Assembly (NCBI RefSeq): GCF_026626665.1
Contig: NZ_JAPNKE010000002.1
Span: 9,320,001 to 9,384,000 of the forward strand
Direction: 5' to 3'
Source: Nannocystis pusilla
GTDB lineage: Bacteria > Myxococcota_A > Polyangia > Nannocystales > Nannocystaceae
DNA: 64,000 bases
Part shown: positions 32,892 through 42,433 of the stretch, in pieces
Numbering within the stretch: the first letter of the stretch is position 1
Layout of the letters: every line of letters starts with the position of its first letter
The notes under the pieces: model-generated
Told to the model about the DNA's origin: nothing
Database searches by the model: none
What the model saw: only the letters and a program-made list of their open reading frames with translations
Position numbers and translations under genes: made by a program

Positions 32892-35765
32892 ATGCCAGGG
32901 CTCCGAGACCGAATCCGCGCGTTGTCGTCCTCCTCCTCGGGAGAGCCGACGCTGCAGCACACGCCGGCCGGGGCCACGCCTGACGGGCGGCAGATCGACC
33001 CGAACGCGCCCACGCTGATCCCGATCGTGCCGGCCGACACCCGGCCGCTCGCCCGCCCGCCGCGCGTCGAGGAGGCGCCGCCGCCGGCGAAGATCGGCCG
33101 CTTCACCGTGCTGCGCGAGCTCGGCCGCGGCGGCACCGGGGTGGTCTACGCCGCCTTCGACGAGCAGCTCGACCGCAAGGTCGCGGTCAAGCTGCTGCAC
33201 TCCGAGACCCGCGAGGACGTCGCGCGCGCCCGCCTGATGCGCGAGGCGCAGGCGATGGCCCGGGTGTCGCACGCCAACATCGTCGGCGTCCACGAGGTCG
33301 GCACGTTCGGCCGCCAGGTCTACGTGGCGATGGAGTTCGTCCGCGGCATGACGCTGCACGCCTGGCTCAAAAGGCAGCGGCGCAGCTTCGCCGAGATCGC
33401 GGCGATGTTCGTGCAGGCCGGGTCGGGGCTGGCCGCGGCGCACGAGGCCGGGCTGGTCCACCGCGACTTCAAGCCGGCCAACGTGATGGTCGGCAGCGAC
33501 GGCCGCGCGCGCGTGCTCGACTTCGGCCTGGCCCGCGCCGAGCTCGAGCCCGGGCCGGCACCTGGCCTCGGGGACATGCGACCCGCCGAGGCGCACGCCT
33601 CCGCGGTCGCCAACCTGCGCTCGCTCGACGCCTCGATCACCGTCACCGGCGTCATGCTCGGCACGCCGGCGTACATGTCCCCCGAGCAGTTCCTCGGCGG
33701 CCGCGTCGACGCGCGCGCCGACCAGTTCGCGTTCTGCGTCGCCCTGTTCGAGGCGACCTACCGCGAGCGCCCGTTCAAGGGCGACACCCTGGCCGAGCTG
33801 ATGTCGAGCGTGCTGGCCGGCCAGGTGCGCGACGTGCCGGCGCCGGCCGGGGTGCCGCGAGCCGTCCGCGCGCTGCTGCTGCGCGGCCTGGCGCGCGACC
33901 CCGACGCTCGCTGGCCGAGCATGCGCCCGCTGCTGGCCGAGCTGGCCAAGTTCGCCCGCCCGCCGGCGCGCCGCAGCTGGGCGATCGCCGCCGGCGTGGC
34001 GGCGACCCTGCTCGGCGGCGGCGTCGGCCTGGCCTATCAGACAGGTGCGTTCGCCGAGGCGTGCAGCGGCGAGGAGCGGCTGTCGGCGGTGTGGAACCAC
34101 GACGTCCGCGAGCGCCTCGCCGACGTCGCGCGGGCCTCGGGCGTGGCCCAGGCCGAGGCGGCGTGGTCGCGCGCGGCCGCGGCGTTCGGCAGCTACGGGG
34201 CCGAGTGGGCCGAGGCCTACGGCGAGGCGTGCCGGCAGGAGTCGGCCGAGCAGCTCGACCTGCGCATGACCTGCCTGGGCGAGCGGCGCGACCGGCTGGC
34301 GGCGGCGATCGACATGTTCGAGCGGCCCGACGACATGCTGGTCGCCAAGGTCGACGAGCTGACGGCCAGCCTGCCGAGCATCGCCCAGTGCAGCGACGAC
34401 AAGTACCTGCGGGCCAAGGTCCCGCCGCCCGACCCGGCGGTGGCCGACAAGGTGGCGGCGGCCCGCGCCGAGCTGGTGCGCGCCGACACGCAAGAGCTCC
34501 TCGGGCGCTTCGACGAGGCGGTGAAGGTGCTGGGCGCCGCCGAGGCGGCCGCGGCCGCGACCGACTACCTCCCGGTGCAGGCCGAGCTGGCGTTCCGCCG
34601 CGGCTCGGTGCGCGAGAACGACGGCGACTACCTCGGCGCGCGCGCCAGCCTCGAGGACGCGTTCTTCCTCGCCATCGCCGCCGGCCACCAAGAGGTGGCG
34701 ATCGACGCCGCCACGCGCCTGGCCTACGTGGTCGGCCGCCGCCTGTCCGACTCGTTCGCCAGCCGCGACTGGCTCAAGCACGCCGAGATCTACGCGGCCC
34801 GCAGCGGCGACCCGATCCGCCGCGCCCGCGCGCTGACCAGCCGCGGGGCGATCGCCAACCTCGCCCGCGAGCACGGCGAGGGCCGCAAGGCCCTCACCGA
34901 GGCGATGCGCCTCTACCACGAGGCCGGCCAGGAGGACACGGTCGACTTCGCCAGGGCGCTGCGCTTCTACGGCGACAACCTCATCGGCAACGGCGAGACG
35001 AAGCAGGGCATCGCCCAGCAGGAGCGCGCGCTCGCCATCATGCGCGCCAAGCTCGGGCCGCAGCACCCCGACGTGGCGATGATCCACAACAGCCTCGGCC
35101 TGGCCCTCCGCATCGACGGCCAGTACGAGCGGGCGCTGGCGGTGTTCAAGGAGGCGCTCGACGCCGCGGTCGACCTGCCGAACCAGCGCAACCACGTCTA
35201 CATGACCCTGTGGGCCAACACCGGCTTCGCGCGCGAGGCGATGCAGCAGCTCGAGCTGGCCGAGCAGCCGCTGCGCGAGGCGATCGCGGTGCTCGAGCGC
35301 TCGAGCGACCGCCTGCTCGGCGACAGCTACGAGATGCACAACAACCTCGCCATGCTGCTGCGCAAGCTGAAGCGCCCGGCCGAGGCCGAGGCCGAGCTGA
35401 CGGCCACGCTGGCGCGCGCCGAGAAGAGCTGGGGCCCCAGCGATCCGCGGCTGACGCACGTGCTGCTCAACCTGGCCGAGCTGAACCACCTCGAGGGCCG
35501 CCCCGAGGCGGCCGTCGCCTACGCCGAGCGGGCGCTGGCGCTGACCCGCCGCGACCCCAACCCGGCCAACGAGCACTGGCACTACTACGCGATCTGGCGC
35601 CTGGCGCTCGCGCTGGCCGGCGTCGGCGAGGACGCGCGCGCGACCGGGCTGGCCCAGGAGGCCCGCGCCTTCGCGGTCAAGCAGCGCATGGACAGCAAGA
35701 AGTGGGTGACGGAGATCGACGACTTCCTCACCAAGCAGGCGATGAAGCGCGGAGGCCAGCGATGA
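32892..35765 (+). CDS. Ser/Thr protein kinase with membrane segment and TPR domain (first of coupled pair)
   Basis: A 957-residue intact kinase. A Ser/Pro-rich N-terminus (1-66) precedes the kinase domain: IGRFTVLRELGRGGTGVVYA, K100 in KVAVKLL, HRDFKPANVM (190-199), DFGLARAE (210-217), GTPAYMSPEQFLG. One membrane helix follows (SWAIAAGVAATLLGGGVGLA). About 560 residues of alpha-helical repeats follow, with canonical TPRs near the end (VAMIHNSLGLALRIDGQYER, THVLLNLAELNHLEGRPEAA). The C-terminus would lie outside the cytoplasm if there is only one helix. The stop overlaps the next start (ATGA), so both kinases are made together. The region after the helix (GLAYQTGAFAEACS) parallels the next kinase, showing duplication. 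Confidence 0.92.
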   Translation: MPGLRDRIRALSSSSSGEPTLQHTPAGATPDGRQIDPNAPTLIPIVPADTRPLARPPRVEEAPPPAKIGRFTVLRELGRGGTGVVYAAFDEQLDRKVAVKLLHSETREDVARARLMREAQAMARVSHANIVGVHEVGTFGRQVYVAMEFVRGMTLHAWLKRQRRSFAEIAAMFVQAGSGLAAAHEAGLVHRDFKPANVMVGSDGRARVLDFGLARAELEPGPAPGLGDMRPAEAHASAVANLRSLDASITVTGVMLGTPAYMSPEQFLGGRVDARADQFAFCVALFEATYRERPFKGDTLAELMSSVLAGQVRDVPAPAGVPRAVRALLLRGLARDPDARWPSMRPLLAELAKFARPPARRSWAIAAGVAATLLGGGVGLAYQTGAFAEACSGEERLSAVWNHDVRERLADVARASGVAQAEAAWSRAAAAFGSYGAEWAEAYGEACRQESAEQLDLRMTCLGERRDRLAAAIDMFERPDDMLVAKVDELTASLPSIAQCSDDKYLRAKVPPPDPAVADKVAAARAELVRADTQELLGRFDEAVKVLGAAEAAAAATDYLPVQAELAFRRGSVRENDGDYLGARASLEDAFFLAIAAGHQEVAIDAATRLAYVVGRRLSDSFASRDWLKHAEIYAARSGDPIRRARALTSRGAIANLAREHGEGRKALTEAMRLYHEAGQEDTVDFARALRFYGDNLIGNGETKQGIAQQERALAIMRAKLGPQHPDVAMIHNSLGLALRIDGQYERALAVFKEALDAAVDLPNQRNHVYMTLWANTGFAREAMQQLELAEQPLREAIAVLERSSDRLLGDSYEMHNNLAMLLRKLKRPAEAEAELTATLARAEKSWGPSDPRLTHVLLNLAELNHLEGRPEAAVAYAERALALTRRDPNPANEHWHYYAIWRLALALAGVGEDARATGLAQEARAFAVKQRMDSKKWVTEIDDFLTKQAMKRGGQR

Positions 35766-38665
35766 GCGGACCGACCCTCTCCCCCGAGGTCCTGCGCCCG
35801 CAGGTCGAGGGCGACTTCGCCAACGAGCGCGTCAAGCAGGCGATCATGGCCAGCCTGTTCGACGAGCCGGTCGCGCCCGGCAAGATCGGCCGCTTCACCG
35901 TGCTGCGCGAGCTCGGCCGCGGCGGCACCGGGGTCGTCTACGCCGCCTACGACGAGGAGCTCGAGCGCAAGGTCGCGGTCAAGCTGCTCCACTCGGAGGC
36001 CACCGCCGACGTGGTCGAGGCGCGCACCCGCCTGCTGCGCGAGGCCCAGGCGATGGCCCGCCTGTCGCACCCCAACATCGTCAGCGTCCACGAGGTCGGC
36101 ACCCACCACGAGCAGGTCTACGTCGCCATGGAGTTCGTCCACGGCGTGACCTTGAGTACATGGCTCAAGAGACAGCAACGGCCGTGGCGCGAGATCGTCG
36201 ACGTGTTCCGCCAGGCCGCCTCGGGCCTGGCCGCCGCCCACGAGGCCGGGCTCGTCCACCGCGACTTCAAGCCGCAGAACGCGATGGTCGGCGACGACGG
36301 CCGCGTGCGCGTGCTCGACTTCGGCTTGGCCCGCGCCGAGGGCGACCCGCAGCTGTTCGCCGACCTCGAGCGGACCCGCGAGCAAGGGCTCGGCTCCGGC
36401 TCGTCCGCCGGCGCCAGCCTGCGCGCCCTCGACACCTCGCTGACGCTCACCGGCTCGCTGATCGGCACGCCCGCGTACATGGCCCCGGAGCAGTTCCGCG
36501 GCGACCGGGCCGACGCGCGCTCCGACCAGTTCGCGCTGTGCGTCGCGCTCTACGAGGCGCTGTTCCGCAGCCGCCCGTTCCCCGGCGACAACCTCGCCGA
36601 GCTGATGCGCGCGGTGCTGGCCGGCCACCTGCGCGAGCCCGGCAGCGCCAAGGTCCCGCGGGCGCTGCGGGCCGCGGTGCTGCGCGGCCTGCAGGTCCGC
36701 CCCGAGCACCGCTACCCGTCGATGGACGCGTTCATCGCCGCGATCGACCGCGTGGTCGAGCCGCCGCGCACCGCCTGGCTGGCCGCCGCCGGCCTCACCG
36801 CGGCGTTCGCCGCGGTCGGGGTCGGTCTGTCCTATCAGACAGGTGTGGACATCCAGGTGTGCGAGGACCGGGCGCGGCAGGAGATCGCAGAGGTGTGGAA
36901 CCCGGGCCGCTTCGCCGGCATCGGCGCCTCGCTGCGCGCGGTCGATCCCACGGTGGCGCAGTCGTGGACGGTCGCGCGCCGCCAGTACGACGAGTACGCC
37001 GAGCGCTGGGTCGAGGTGGCGGCCGACGCCTGCGTGGCCGCCGAGGTCCGCCACGAGCAGTCGCCCGCGCTGTACGAGCTGCGGCGGGCCTGCCTCGGCG
37101 ACCGCCTGCGCGACTTCAAGGCGGTGCTCGACCTGTTCGGCCGGCCCGACGTGGCGCTCGCGGTGCACGCGTCCGACCTGGTCGCCGGGCTCGAGTCGCC
37201 GCAGTCGTGCTCCGACCCGCTCGAGCTGCAGCGCCACGCGACGCCGTCCGGCGACCCCGAGCTGGCGCGCACCCTGGCCGAGCAGCACGCGGCGATCGCC
37301 CGCGCCGAGGCCCACCGCCGCGCCGGCAAGTTCGGCGAGGCGCTGGCGGTGCTCGACTCGCTGGCGCTGCCCGACGGCCAGCTGCCGCTGCGCGCCGACT
37401 ACGAGCTGACCCGCGGCCGCGTGCTCGTCAGCAGCGGCCGGCCGAAGGACGCCCTGCTGTCCCTTCAGACAGCTTACTTCGCGGCCCTCGAGTCGGCGCG
37501 CGAGCGGGTGGCGATCGCCGCGGCCATCGAGCTGGTCCAGGTCACCGGCGTCCACCTGGCCGACTTCACGGCCGCCGAGCGGTGGGTTCGCCACGTCGAT
37601 GCTTTGCTCGCCCGCGGCGGCGCGCCGCCCCAGCGGGCCGCCCTCGCCGAGGCCCAGGGCCAAGTCGCGCTGGCCACCGGCCGCCACGCCGAGGCCCTCG
37701 GCCACTTCGAGCGCGCGATCGCCATGCACGAGGCGGCCGGCTCGTCGCACCTGCCCGAGGTCAGCGTGCTGTTCCGCCTCGCCTCCGACGCGGCCACCAG
37801 CCTCGGTCTGCTCGACAAGGCCGAGCAGCACGTCGACCGCGCCCTCGTGACCCTGCGCGAGCGCCTGTGTGACGCGGGCACGACGACCGCGAAGACGGTC
37901 GACTACGACACCCTGATCGCGGCCGGTGACGCGGCCCCGCCCGAAGCCGGCTGCTGCCAGAGTCACCCCGAGTTCGCGGCCAGCCTGCGCTCCGCCGGGA
38001 TGCTGGCGCTGCGCCACGGCCAGTCCGACGCGGCCGCGGCGATCTTCGAGCGCGCCCAGCAGGGCATCGCCGGCCTGGTGCCCGACGACAGTCACCTCGC
38101 GCTGCAGCTGACGAACGGCGCGGTCGAGGCGCTGATGCAGCGCGACGACCTGGCGCAGGCGGTCCGGCTGATCCGCCGCGCGCTGTTCGGGGCGACCAGC
38201 GCGACGGTGGGCCTGCCGATCGACGCGCGCCCGCTGCACCCGGAGCTGTTCAAGCTGCGGGTGTGGCTGGCGCGGGCGCTGCTGCGCCAGGGCGATCTCG
38301 CCGGCGCGGAGGCGGAGATCCGCGCGACCGTGGTCGACGCGGAGCGCGCGTGGGGCGAGGACGAGCCTTACATCGCCAGCGCGCTCGAGGTGCTCGCCGA
38401 GATCCTCGCCAACTCCGGCCAGACCACCGAGGCGGTGACCGTGGCCGAGCGCGCCTACGCAGTCGCCAGCGCCCGCGGCGAGCTGGTCCAGCCGTCCCTC
38501 CGCTACGCCAGCGCGTTCCGCCTGGCCCGCTCGCTGGCCCGCGCGGGCCAGAGCGAGCGCGCCGAGCACGTCGCCGAAGAGGCCCGCGCCCTCGCCGCCG
38601 CAGCCAGCGACGTCCGCATGGTCGCCGCCGTCGACGCGTGGCTGCAAGAGCGCAAGAGCGGCTAG
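35762..38665 (+). CDS. Ser/Thr protein kinase with membrane segment and TPR domain (second of coupled pair)
   Basis: A 967-residue intact paralogue of the upstream kinase. K74 lies in RKVAVKLLHSEA, HRDFKPQNAM at 166-175, DFGLARAE at 186-193, then GTPAYMAPEQFRG. The membrane helix (LAAAGLTAAFAAVGVGLSYQ) is followed by an extracytoplasmic or TPR-like region (IAEVWNPGRFAGIG, ALGHFERAIAMHEAAGSSHL, EVLAEILANSGQTTEAVTVA). A Cys-containing loop (GDAAPPEAGCCQSHPEF, about 730) is absent from the other kinases. Two palindromes of the repeat family are embedded in frame, CTGTC ctatca GACAG (36827-36842) and CTGTC ccttca GACAG (37457-37472), encoding LSYQT and LSLQT. Confidence 0.92.
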   Translation: MSGPTLSPEVLRPQVEGDFANERVKQAIMASLFDEPVAPGKIGRFTVLRELGRGGTGVVYAAYDEELERKVAVKLLHSEATADVVEARTRLLREAQAMARLSHPNIVSVHEVGTHHEQVYVAMEFVHGVTLSTWLKRQQRPWREIVDVFRQAASGLAAAHEAGLVHRDFKPQNAMVGDDGRVRVLDFGLARAEGDPQLFADLERTREQGLGSGSSAGASLRALDTSLTLTGSLIGTPAYMAPEQFRGDRADARSDQFALCVALYEALFRSRPFPGDNLAELMRAVLAGHLREPGSAKVPRALRAAVLRGLQVRPEHRYPSMDAFIAAIDRVVEPPRTAWLAAAGLTAAFAAVGVGLSYQTGVDIQVCEDRARQEIAEVWNPGRFAGIGASLRAVDPTVAQSWTVARRQYDEYAERWVEVAADACVAAEVRHEQSPALYELRRACLGDRLRDFKAVLDLFGRPDVALAVHASDLVAGLESPQSCSDPLELQRHATPSGDPELARTLAEQHAAIARAEAHRRAGKFGEALAVLDSLALPDGQLPLRADYELTRGRVLVSSGRPKDALLSLQTAYFAALESARERVAIAAAIELVQVTGVHLADFTAAERWVRHVDALLARGGAPPQRAALAEAQGQVALATGRHAEALGHFERAIAMHEAAGSSHLPEVSVLFRLASDAATSLGLLDKAEQHVDRALVTLRERLCDAGTTTAKTVDYDTLIAAGDAAPPEAGCCQSHPEFAASLRSAGMLALRHGQSDAAAAIFERAQQGIAGLVPDDSHLALQLTNGAVEALMQRDDLAQAVRLIRRALFGATSATVGLPIDARPLHPELFKLRVWLARALLRQGDLAGAEAEIRATVVDAERAWGEDEPYIASALEVLAEILANSGQTTEAVTVAERAYAVASARGELVQPSLRYASAFRLARSLARAGQSERAEHVAEEARALAAAASDVRMVAAVDAWLQERKSG

Positions 38666-39154
38666 CGCCCGCGGACAGGGCGCTGCCCCTGACGATGCGA
38701 GCGCAAGGAGCCGCACGCGGCCGACGAGGCGCGACGGCAGGCCGCGCGAGCGCCACCCGGGCGCGCGCGGCCGAGGAGGCGCTCCGCGAGCGGGGCCGAC
38801 GAGGCGCGACGGCAGGCTGCGCGAGCGCAAGAACGACCGGCGCGACCGGCGAGGCGCTGCGAGCGGCCCTCGCTGGCGCCTGCCGTGCCGGCTCGGTCCG
38901 CACTCGCGCTCGTGGAGGGGTGCATCCAATGACCATTCGGACATGTCCAAGAGGACATATGCTCGGACGCGTGTCCGTGGCGCTGATGAAGACCTGTCGC
39001 AAAGGACATGTCGGACGGCTGTCCGCAGTTCGCTGCCGCAGATGTCTCAAGAGCCAGCTCCGGTGCGCCCCGAAGCGCAGGCGCAGACGGCGCGACCCTC
39101 GGCCGCGGGGAACTGTGTTGCTGCGCCCCGTCGAGCTCGCCTACGCTGAGATGC
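38666..39154. other. Intergenic region with direct repeats and palindromes
   Basis: No gene is supported in 489 bases. GCCGACGAGGCGCGACGGCA occurs at about 38726 and again about 76 bases later. Palindromes: ATGTCC aaga GGACAT at 38943-38958, CCTGTC gcaaa GGACATG at 38993-39010, and inverted CGGAC ggct GTCCG at 39012-39025. Confidence 0.6.
39118..39147 (+). promoter_or_regulatory. Candidate leaderless promoter of the GAF histidine kinase
   Basis: TTGCTG (39118-39123), 18-base spacer, TACGCT (39142-39147). The expected transcript start coincides with the ATG at 39155, so the message may be leaderless. Boxes match the consensus only in part. Confidence 0.35.
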
Positions 39155-40366
39155 ATGAAGGTCGCCCCGCTCCCGCAGGATGAACCCGAGCGACTGGCGG
39201 CGCTGCGCGGCTACGCCGTCCTCGACAGCACGCCCGAGGCCGACTTCGACGAGCTGACGCGCTTCGCCTCGGAGCTGTGCGGCACACCGATCGCGCTGGT
39301 CAGCCTGGTCGACGCCGGGCGGCAGTGGTTCAAGGCGCGCGTCGGCCTCGACGCCGCCGAGACGCCGCGCGACATCGCCTTCTGTTCGCACGCCATCTTG
39401 CAGCGCGGCGTGTTCGAGGTCGAGGACGCGAGCGCCGACCCACGCTTCGCCGACAACCCGCTTGTGGCGTCGCAGCCGAACATCCGCTTCTACGCCGGGG
39501 CCCCGCTGGTCAACGCCGAGGGCTTCGCGCTCGGCACCCTGTGCGTCATCGATCGCGTGCCGCGTCACCTCGACGCGGTGCAGCGCCAGGGCCTCACGGT
39601 GCTCGGTCGTCAGGTGATCGCGCAGCTCGAGCTGCGCCGACAGCTCGTCGAGCTCGCCCACGCGCGCGACCGGGCCCTCGCCGGCGTGCGCGCCAAGGAC
39701 GTGTTCCTCGCCACCATGGGCCACGAGCTGCGCACCCCGCTCGGCGGGATCCTCGGCCTCAGCGAGCTCCTGCTCGAGGGCCCCGTCGGCGCGCAGGGCG
39801 GCAGCGCCGACGACCTGCGGGCGATCCACCGCGCCGGCTCGCACCTGCTCGAGGTCGTCGAAGACATTCTCGGGTATGCCCAGCTCGAGCTCGACCAGCC
39901 GCGCCTGCGCTCGCGCCCGTTCGACCTCGGTGAGCTGCTGGCCGACGTCGAGGCGACCGTGCGCCCGCTGCTGCGCGGCCGCGCCGTCGCGCTGAACGTC
40001 GCCCGCGGCCCGGCGCCGATCGTCGCCGACCCGACCCGCGTGCGCCAGATCGTCTACAACCTGGTGGCCAACGCGATCCGCTTCACCGAGCGCGGCTCGG
40101 TCGACGTCACGCTCGCGCCCGGTGATAGCACGATCGCCGTGCGCGTCCGCGACACCGGCGTCGGCATCCCGCGAGAAAAGCTGGCCCTGCTGTTCCAGGA
40201 CTTCTCCCAGGTCCACGGCGACCACGAAGCCGAGCTCCGCGGCTCCGGCCTCGGCCTCGCCATCAGCCGCCGCTACGCGCGACTGATGGGCGGCGACATC
40301 GTCGCCGAGAGCGAACCCGGCCGCGGCTCGACGTTCACGCTGACGCTCCCGCGCGAGACCTCTTAG
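39155..40366 (+). CDS. GAF-domain sensor histidine kinase
   Basis: A 403-residue soluble hybrid sensor without response-regulator domain. An N-terminal GAF (LDSTPEADFDELTRFASELC, CGTPIALVSLVDAGRQWFKA, NIRFYAGAPLVNAEGFALGT) precedes a HisKA helix with the phospho-His in MGHELRTPLGGILGLSELLL. The HATPase domain has the N box (YNLVANAIRFTERGSV), G1 (VRDTGVGIPREKLALLF) and G2 (RGSGLGLAISRRYARLMGG). The GAF type is the one in phytochrome-related, often soluble sensors, but no bilin Cys was identified. The ATG at 39155 fits the leaderless promoter; an in-frame upstream start would add noise. No partner response regulator is adjacent, so it is an orphan kinase, common in myxobacteria. Confidence 0.9.
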   Translation: MKVAPLPQDEPERLAALRGYAVLDSTPEADFDELTRFASELCGTPIALVSLVDAGRQWFKARVGLDAAETPRDIAFCSHAILQRGVFEVEDASADPRFADNPLVASQPNIRFYAGAPLVNAEGFALGTLCVIDRVPRHLDAVQRQGLTVLGRQVIAQLELRRQLVELAHARDRALAGVRAKDVFLATMGHELRTPLGGILGLSELLLEGPVGAQGGSADDLRAIHRAGSHLLEVVEDILGYAQLELDQPRLRSRPFDLGELLADVEATVRPLLRGRAVALNVARGPAPIVADPTRVRQIVYNLVANAIRFTERGSVDVTLAPGDSTIAVRVRDTGVGIPREKLALLFQDFSQVHGDHEAELRGSGLGLAISRRYARLMGGDIVAESEPGRGSTFTLTLPRETS

Positions 40367-40372
40367 ATGATG

Positions 40373-40396
40373 TGACATGCTCGAAAGAGCATGTCA
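40373..40396. terminator. Strong palindrome with GAAA loop between convergent genes
   Basis: Ten-base perfect arms TGACATGCTC and GAGCATGTCA around a GAAA tetraloop. It starts 7 bases after the histidine-kinase stop and precedes the stop of the convergent XRE gene (40448). Compared with the family consensus, the TCC/GGA pairs are changed to CTC/GAG on both sides, so pairing is preserved. Confidence 0.7.
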
Positions 40397-40447
40397 TCAA
40401 CGCGCTCGATGTTCGTGATTGACGAGCGCCCGCAGAGAAGCGCCATC

Positions 40448-42401
40448 TCAGGTTGTTTGTCCACGACTAGCATAGTAACTGGCGAATGCGTTCGCCAAAA
40501 GTCTGTGTTTAGAGATTACGCGAATCGTGGATTGGGTCGTACGCTCAACGAGACGATAGCTCTCCTCGCCCCGGACGAGATCGAGATCGAGGCTGTTCTC
40601 AAACAGGCGCCGCAACAAACCAGCGCAAGATTCTACTGAACGGGCTACAAGGATACCATTCAAGACACCCGTGCTCAGGATGACTTGCAGAGCAAGGGGA
40701 TGCTTTTCCCGAAACAGCGAAGCGCGGCGCTCGAAGCGCACGGCCGAGGCAACGAGAATGCCCTCGATGTCCTTTCGGAGCCCATCAGGGATGCTTGGAG
40801 GTGAATCCGGAGTAGTGGTCACGCCGCGTAACCACTCCAAATAGATTCCGCGTGTTTCCTTGAACCGCTCGGTCTCGGCGTCGAGTCCGAAATCGGCCCA
40901 ATGACGCGCGACAGTGCGCGCGATCACGTTGTCCGAGGCTCCCGTGAGTCGCCGAGTGAGAATCGCACCAAGGATGGCTTCATTATCCATCGCCGGAGAG
41001 AGCTCGTCTGGATCAAGGCCGTGCAGCATGCGACGGAGATCATCTTCGGGTGCCATGGCTAACGCCGAGGAATCCAAATCTAGCTCTGGAACCACGAGTT
41101 TTGGGACATAGACGATTACAGGTTTGCCTTGTCCCAGCGCCACCGATGCCTCAGAGTCTTTCCCGAATGTGTCACCTTTCTGGGCCATGTATATGGTAGC
41201 CTTTGAGCGTCGAAGCATCAGGGCCTCGACGAGCCCTTTGGCGATTCGATCTTCAACCCAAGACTGTGTCGGGTTGAAGTATCTCAGCTTCAGCGGTTTC
41301 ACTTCAGGATGCTCGAAGAGCTGCAGCACGAATCGATTCACGGACACAAAATCCGAGTCCTCTCGCATCGACGTGGCAACGTATACGTCCATGTGGTCGG
41401 CGGCGAGGTACTGCGACAGGTTGCGCAAGCCGGCCGCCTGAGTCGCAGCGATCCGAGCGCGGTCTGTCTCGTCTTTTGGTGCGAGGTTCTCCGCTTCTGC
41501 CTCCAATTCCTCGGGCGCCGGGCTGAACAGGGGCGACATGGGTCCGTGGTCCAATCGCGACCAATTTCCGAAGCAAAGACTCCATCTCTCGGCGCCGCTT
41601 CGGCTTATACTTTTCGATATCACCTCGCCCCTTCTCGCGAATGAACGCAGCCATCTCCCGCAGCCACGTTACGAGTTCTTCGCGCTCCTTCCGTTCCTGT
41701 TCAAGCTTTGCCGCGGCGATGTACCCTAAGTCACGCAGGTGTCCCTCGTCGATGTTCTCAACTCGGTTCCATGGCGCTCGATTGCGGTATTCGTCCAACG
41801 TGCGGCTTCCAAGGTCAGCCACCAAGTTACGAAGGTCACCGCGGTTCATCGCGGCGTATGCCTGCATGAAAGTAGGGAATAGGCGGATAGCCTCAGACTG
41901 ATAGCGTTTCACTGCCAGCGAGAAGTGGCCCTGATCTTGAAATGAATCGGCCTTGAAGTATCGTTCGAAGAATTGCTGCGACACGGGAGCGATGCCATAG
42001 AACACCTGGATCTCCCGCAGTGTATCGAATGCCTGTTGGTTAGTTAGAGCCGCCCCCATGAGCGCCGTGATCGCTGTCTCCACGGCAAGTGCCGCTTGCC
42101 CGTCCAAGTCAGCGATAGACACTGTCTGTCCCACTAATTCTCCTAGCTCGGCCTCAAACTCGACACGCCGCGCCGCCTCTGGTCGAAGGAACGGTTGAAC
42201 AAGGCCATCCGGAAGGTCCAGATGCTTGGCGAGCTTCCTCAGGTGGTCTGCGGCTGGTAGCCGATGTCCCTGCTCAAGATGCGCCACGGCGGTTCTTGGT
42301 ACGTCACCTGCGTGTTTCGCTAGTTGTTCCTGTGTGAGACCGCGATGCTCACGAAACAGCCGTACCAGGGCGCCCAGCTCTTCAAGGGTATGGATGGCCA
42401 T
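40448..42401 (-). CDS. XRE regulator fused to a Rossmannoid (deoxyribosyltransferase/TIR-like) domain, low-GC islet (one frameshift)
   Basis: About 650 residues after repair. The ATG at 42401 follows GGGAG by 5 bases. Residues 1-60 form an XRE helix-turn-helix (LFREHRGLTQEQLAKHAGDV, PRTAVAHLEQGHRLPAADHL). The middle (AALAVETAITALMGAALTNQ, FYGIAPVSQQFFERYFKADS) is helical and unknown. At about 41560 the frame breaks and the other frame continues. A Rossmann-like domain follows: MDVYVATSMREDSDFVSVNR, LRYFNPTQSWVEDRIAKGLV, KATIYMAQKGDTFGKDSEAS, VALGQGKPVIVYVPKL. This order (strand, Arg/Asp loop, GK-D-E, GKPV) recalls nucleoside-deoxyribosyltransferase/TIR-like folds that hydrolyse nucleotides or NAD; the assignment is tentative. 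GC is clearly lower than in neighbouring genes, indicating transfer. Confidence 0.65.
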
Positions 42402-42433
42402 ACAATCTCCCGGAAGTTCATGACTATTCATGG

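Noticed and set aside
32574..32983. Plus-strand ORF in the gap before the kinase pair
   Set aside because: Pro/Arg-rich, no ribosome site, no recognisable domain, and it overlaps the kinase start in another frame.
33674..33691. TACATGTCCCCCGAGCAG strings resembling palindrome half-sites in kinase genes
   Set aside because: They encode the conserved YMSPEQ activation segment of kinases, so the resemblance follows from codon choice.
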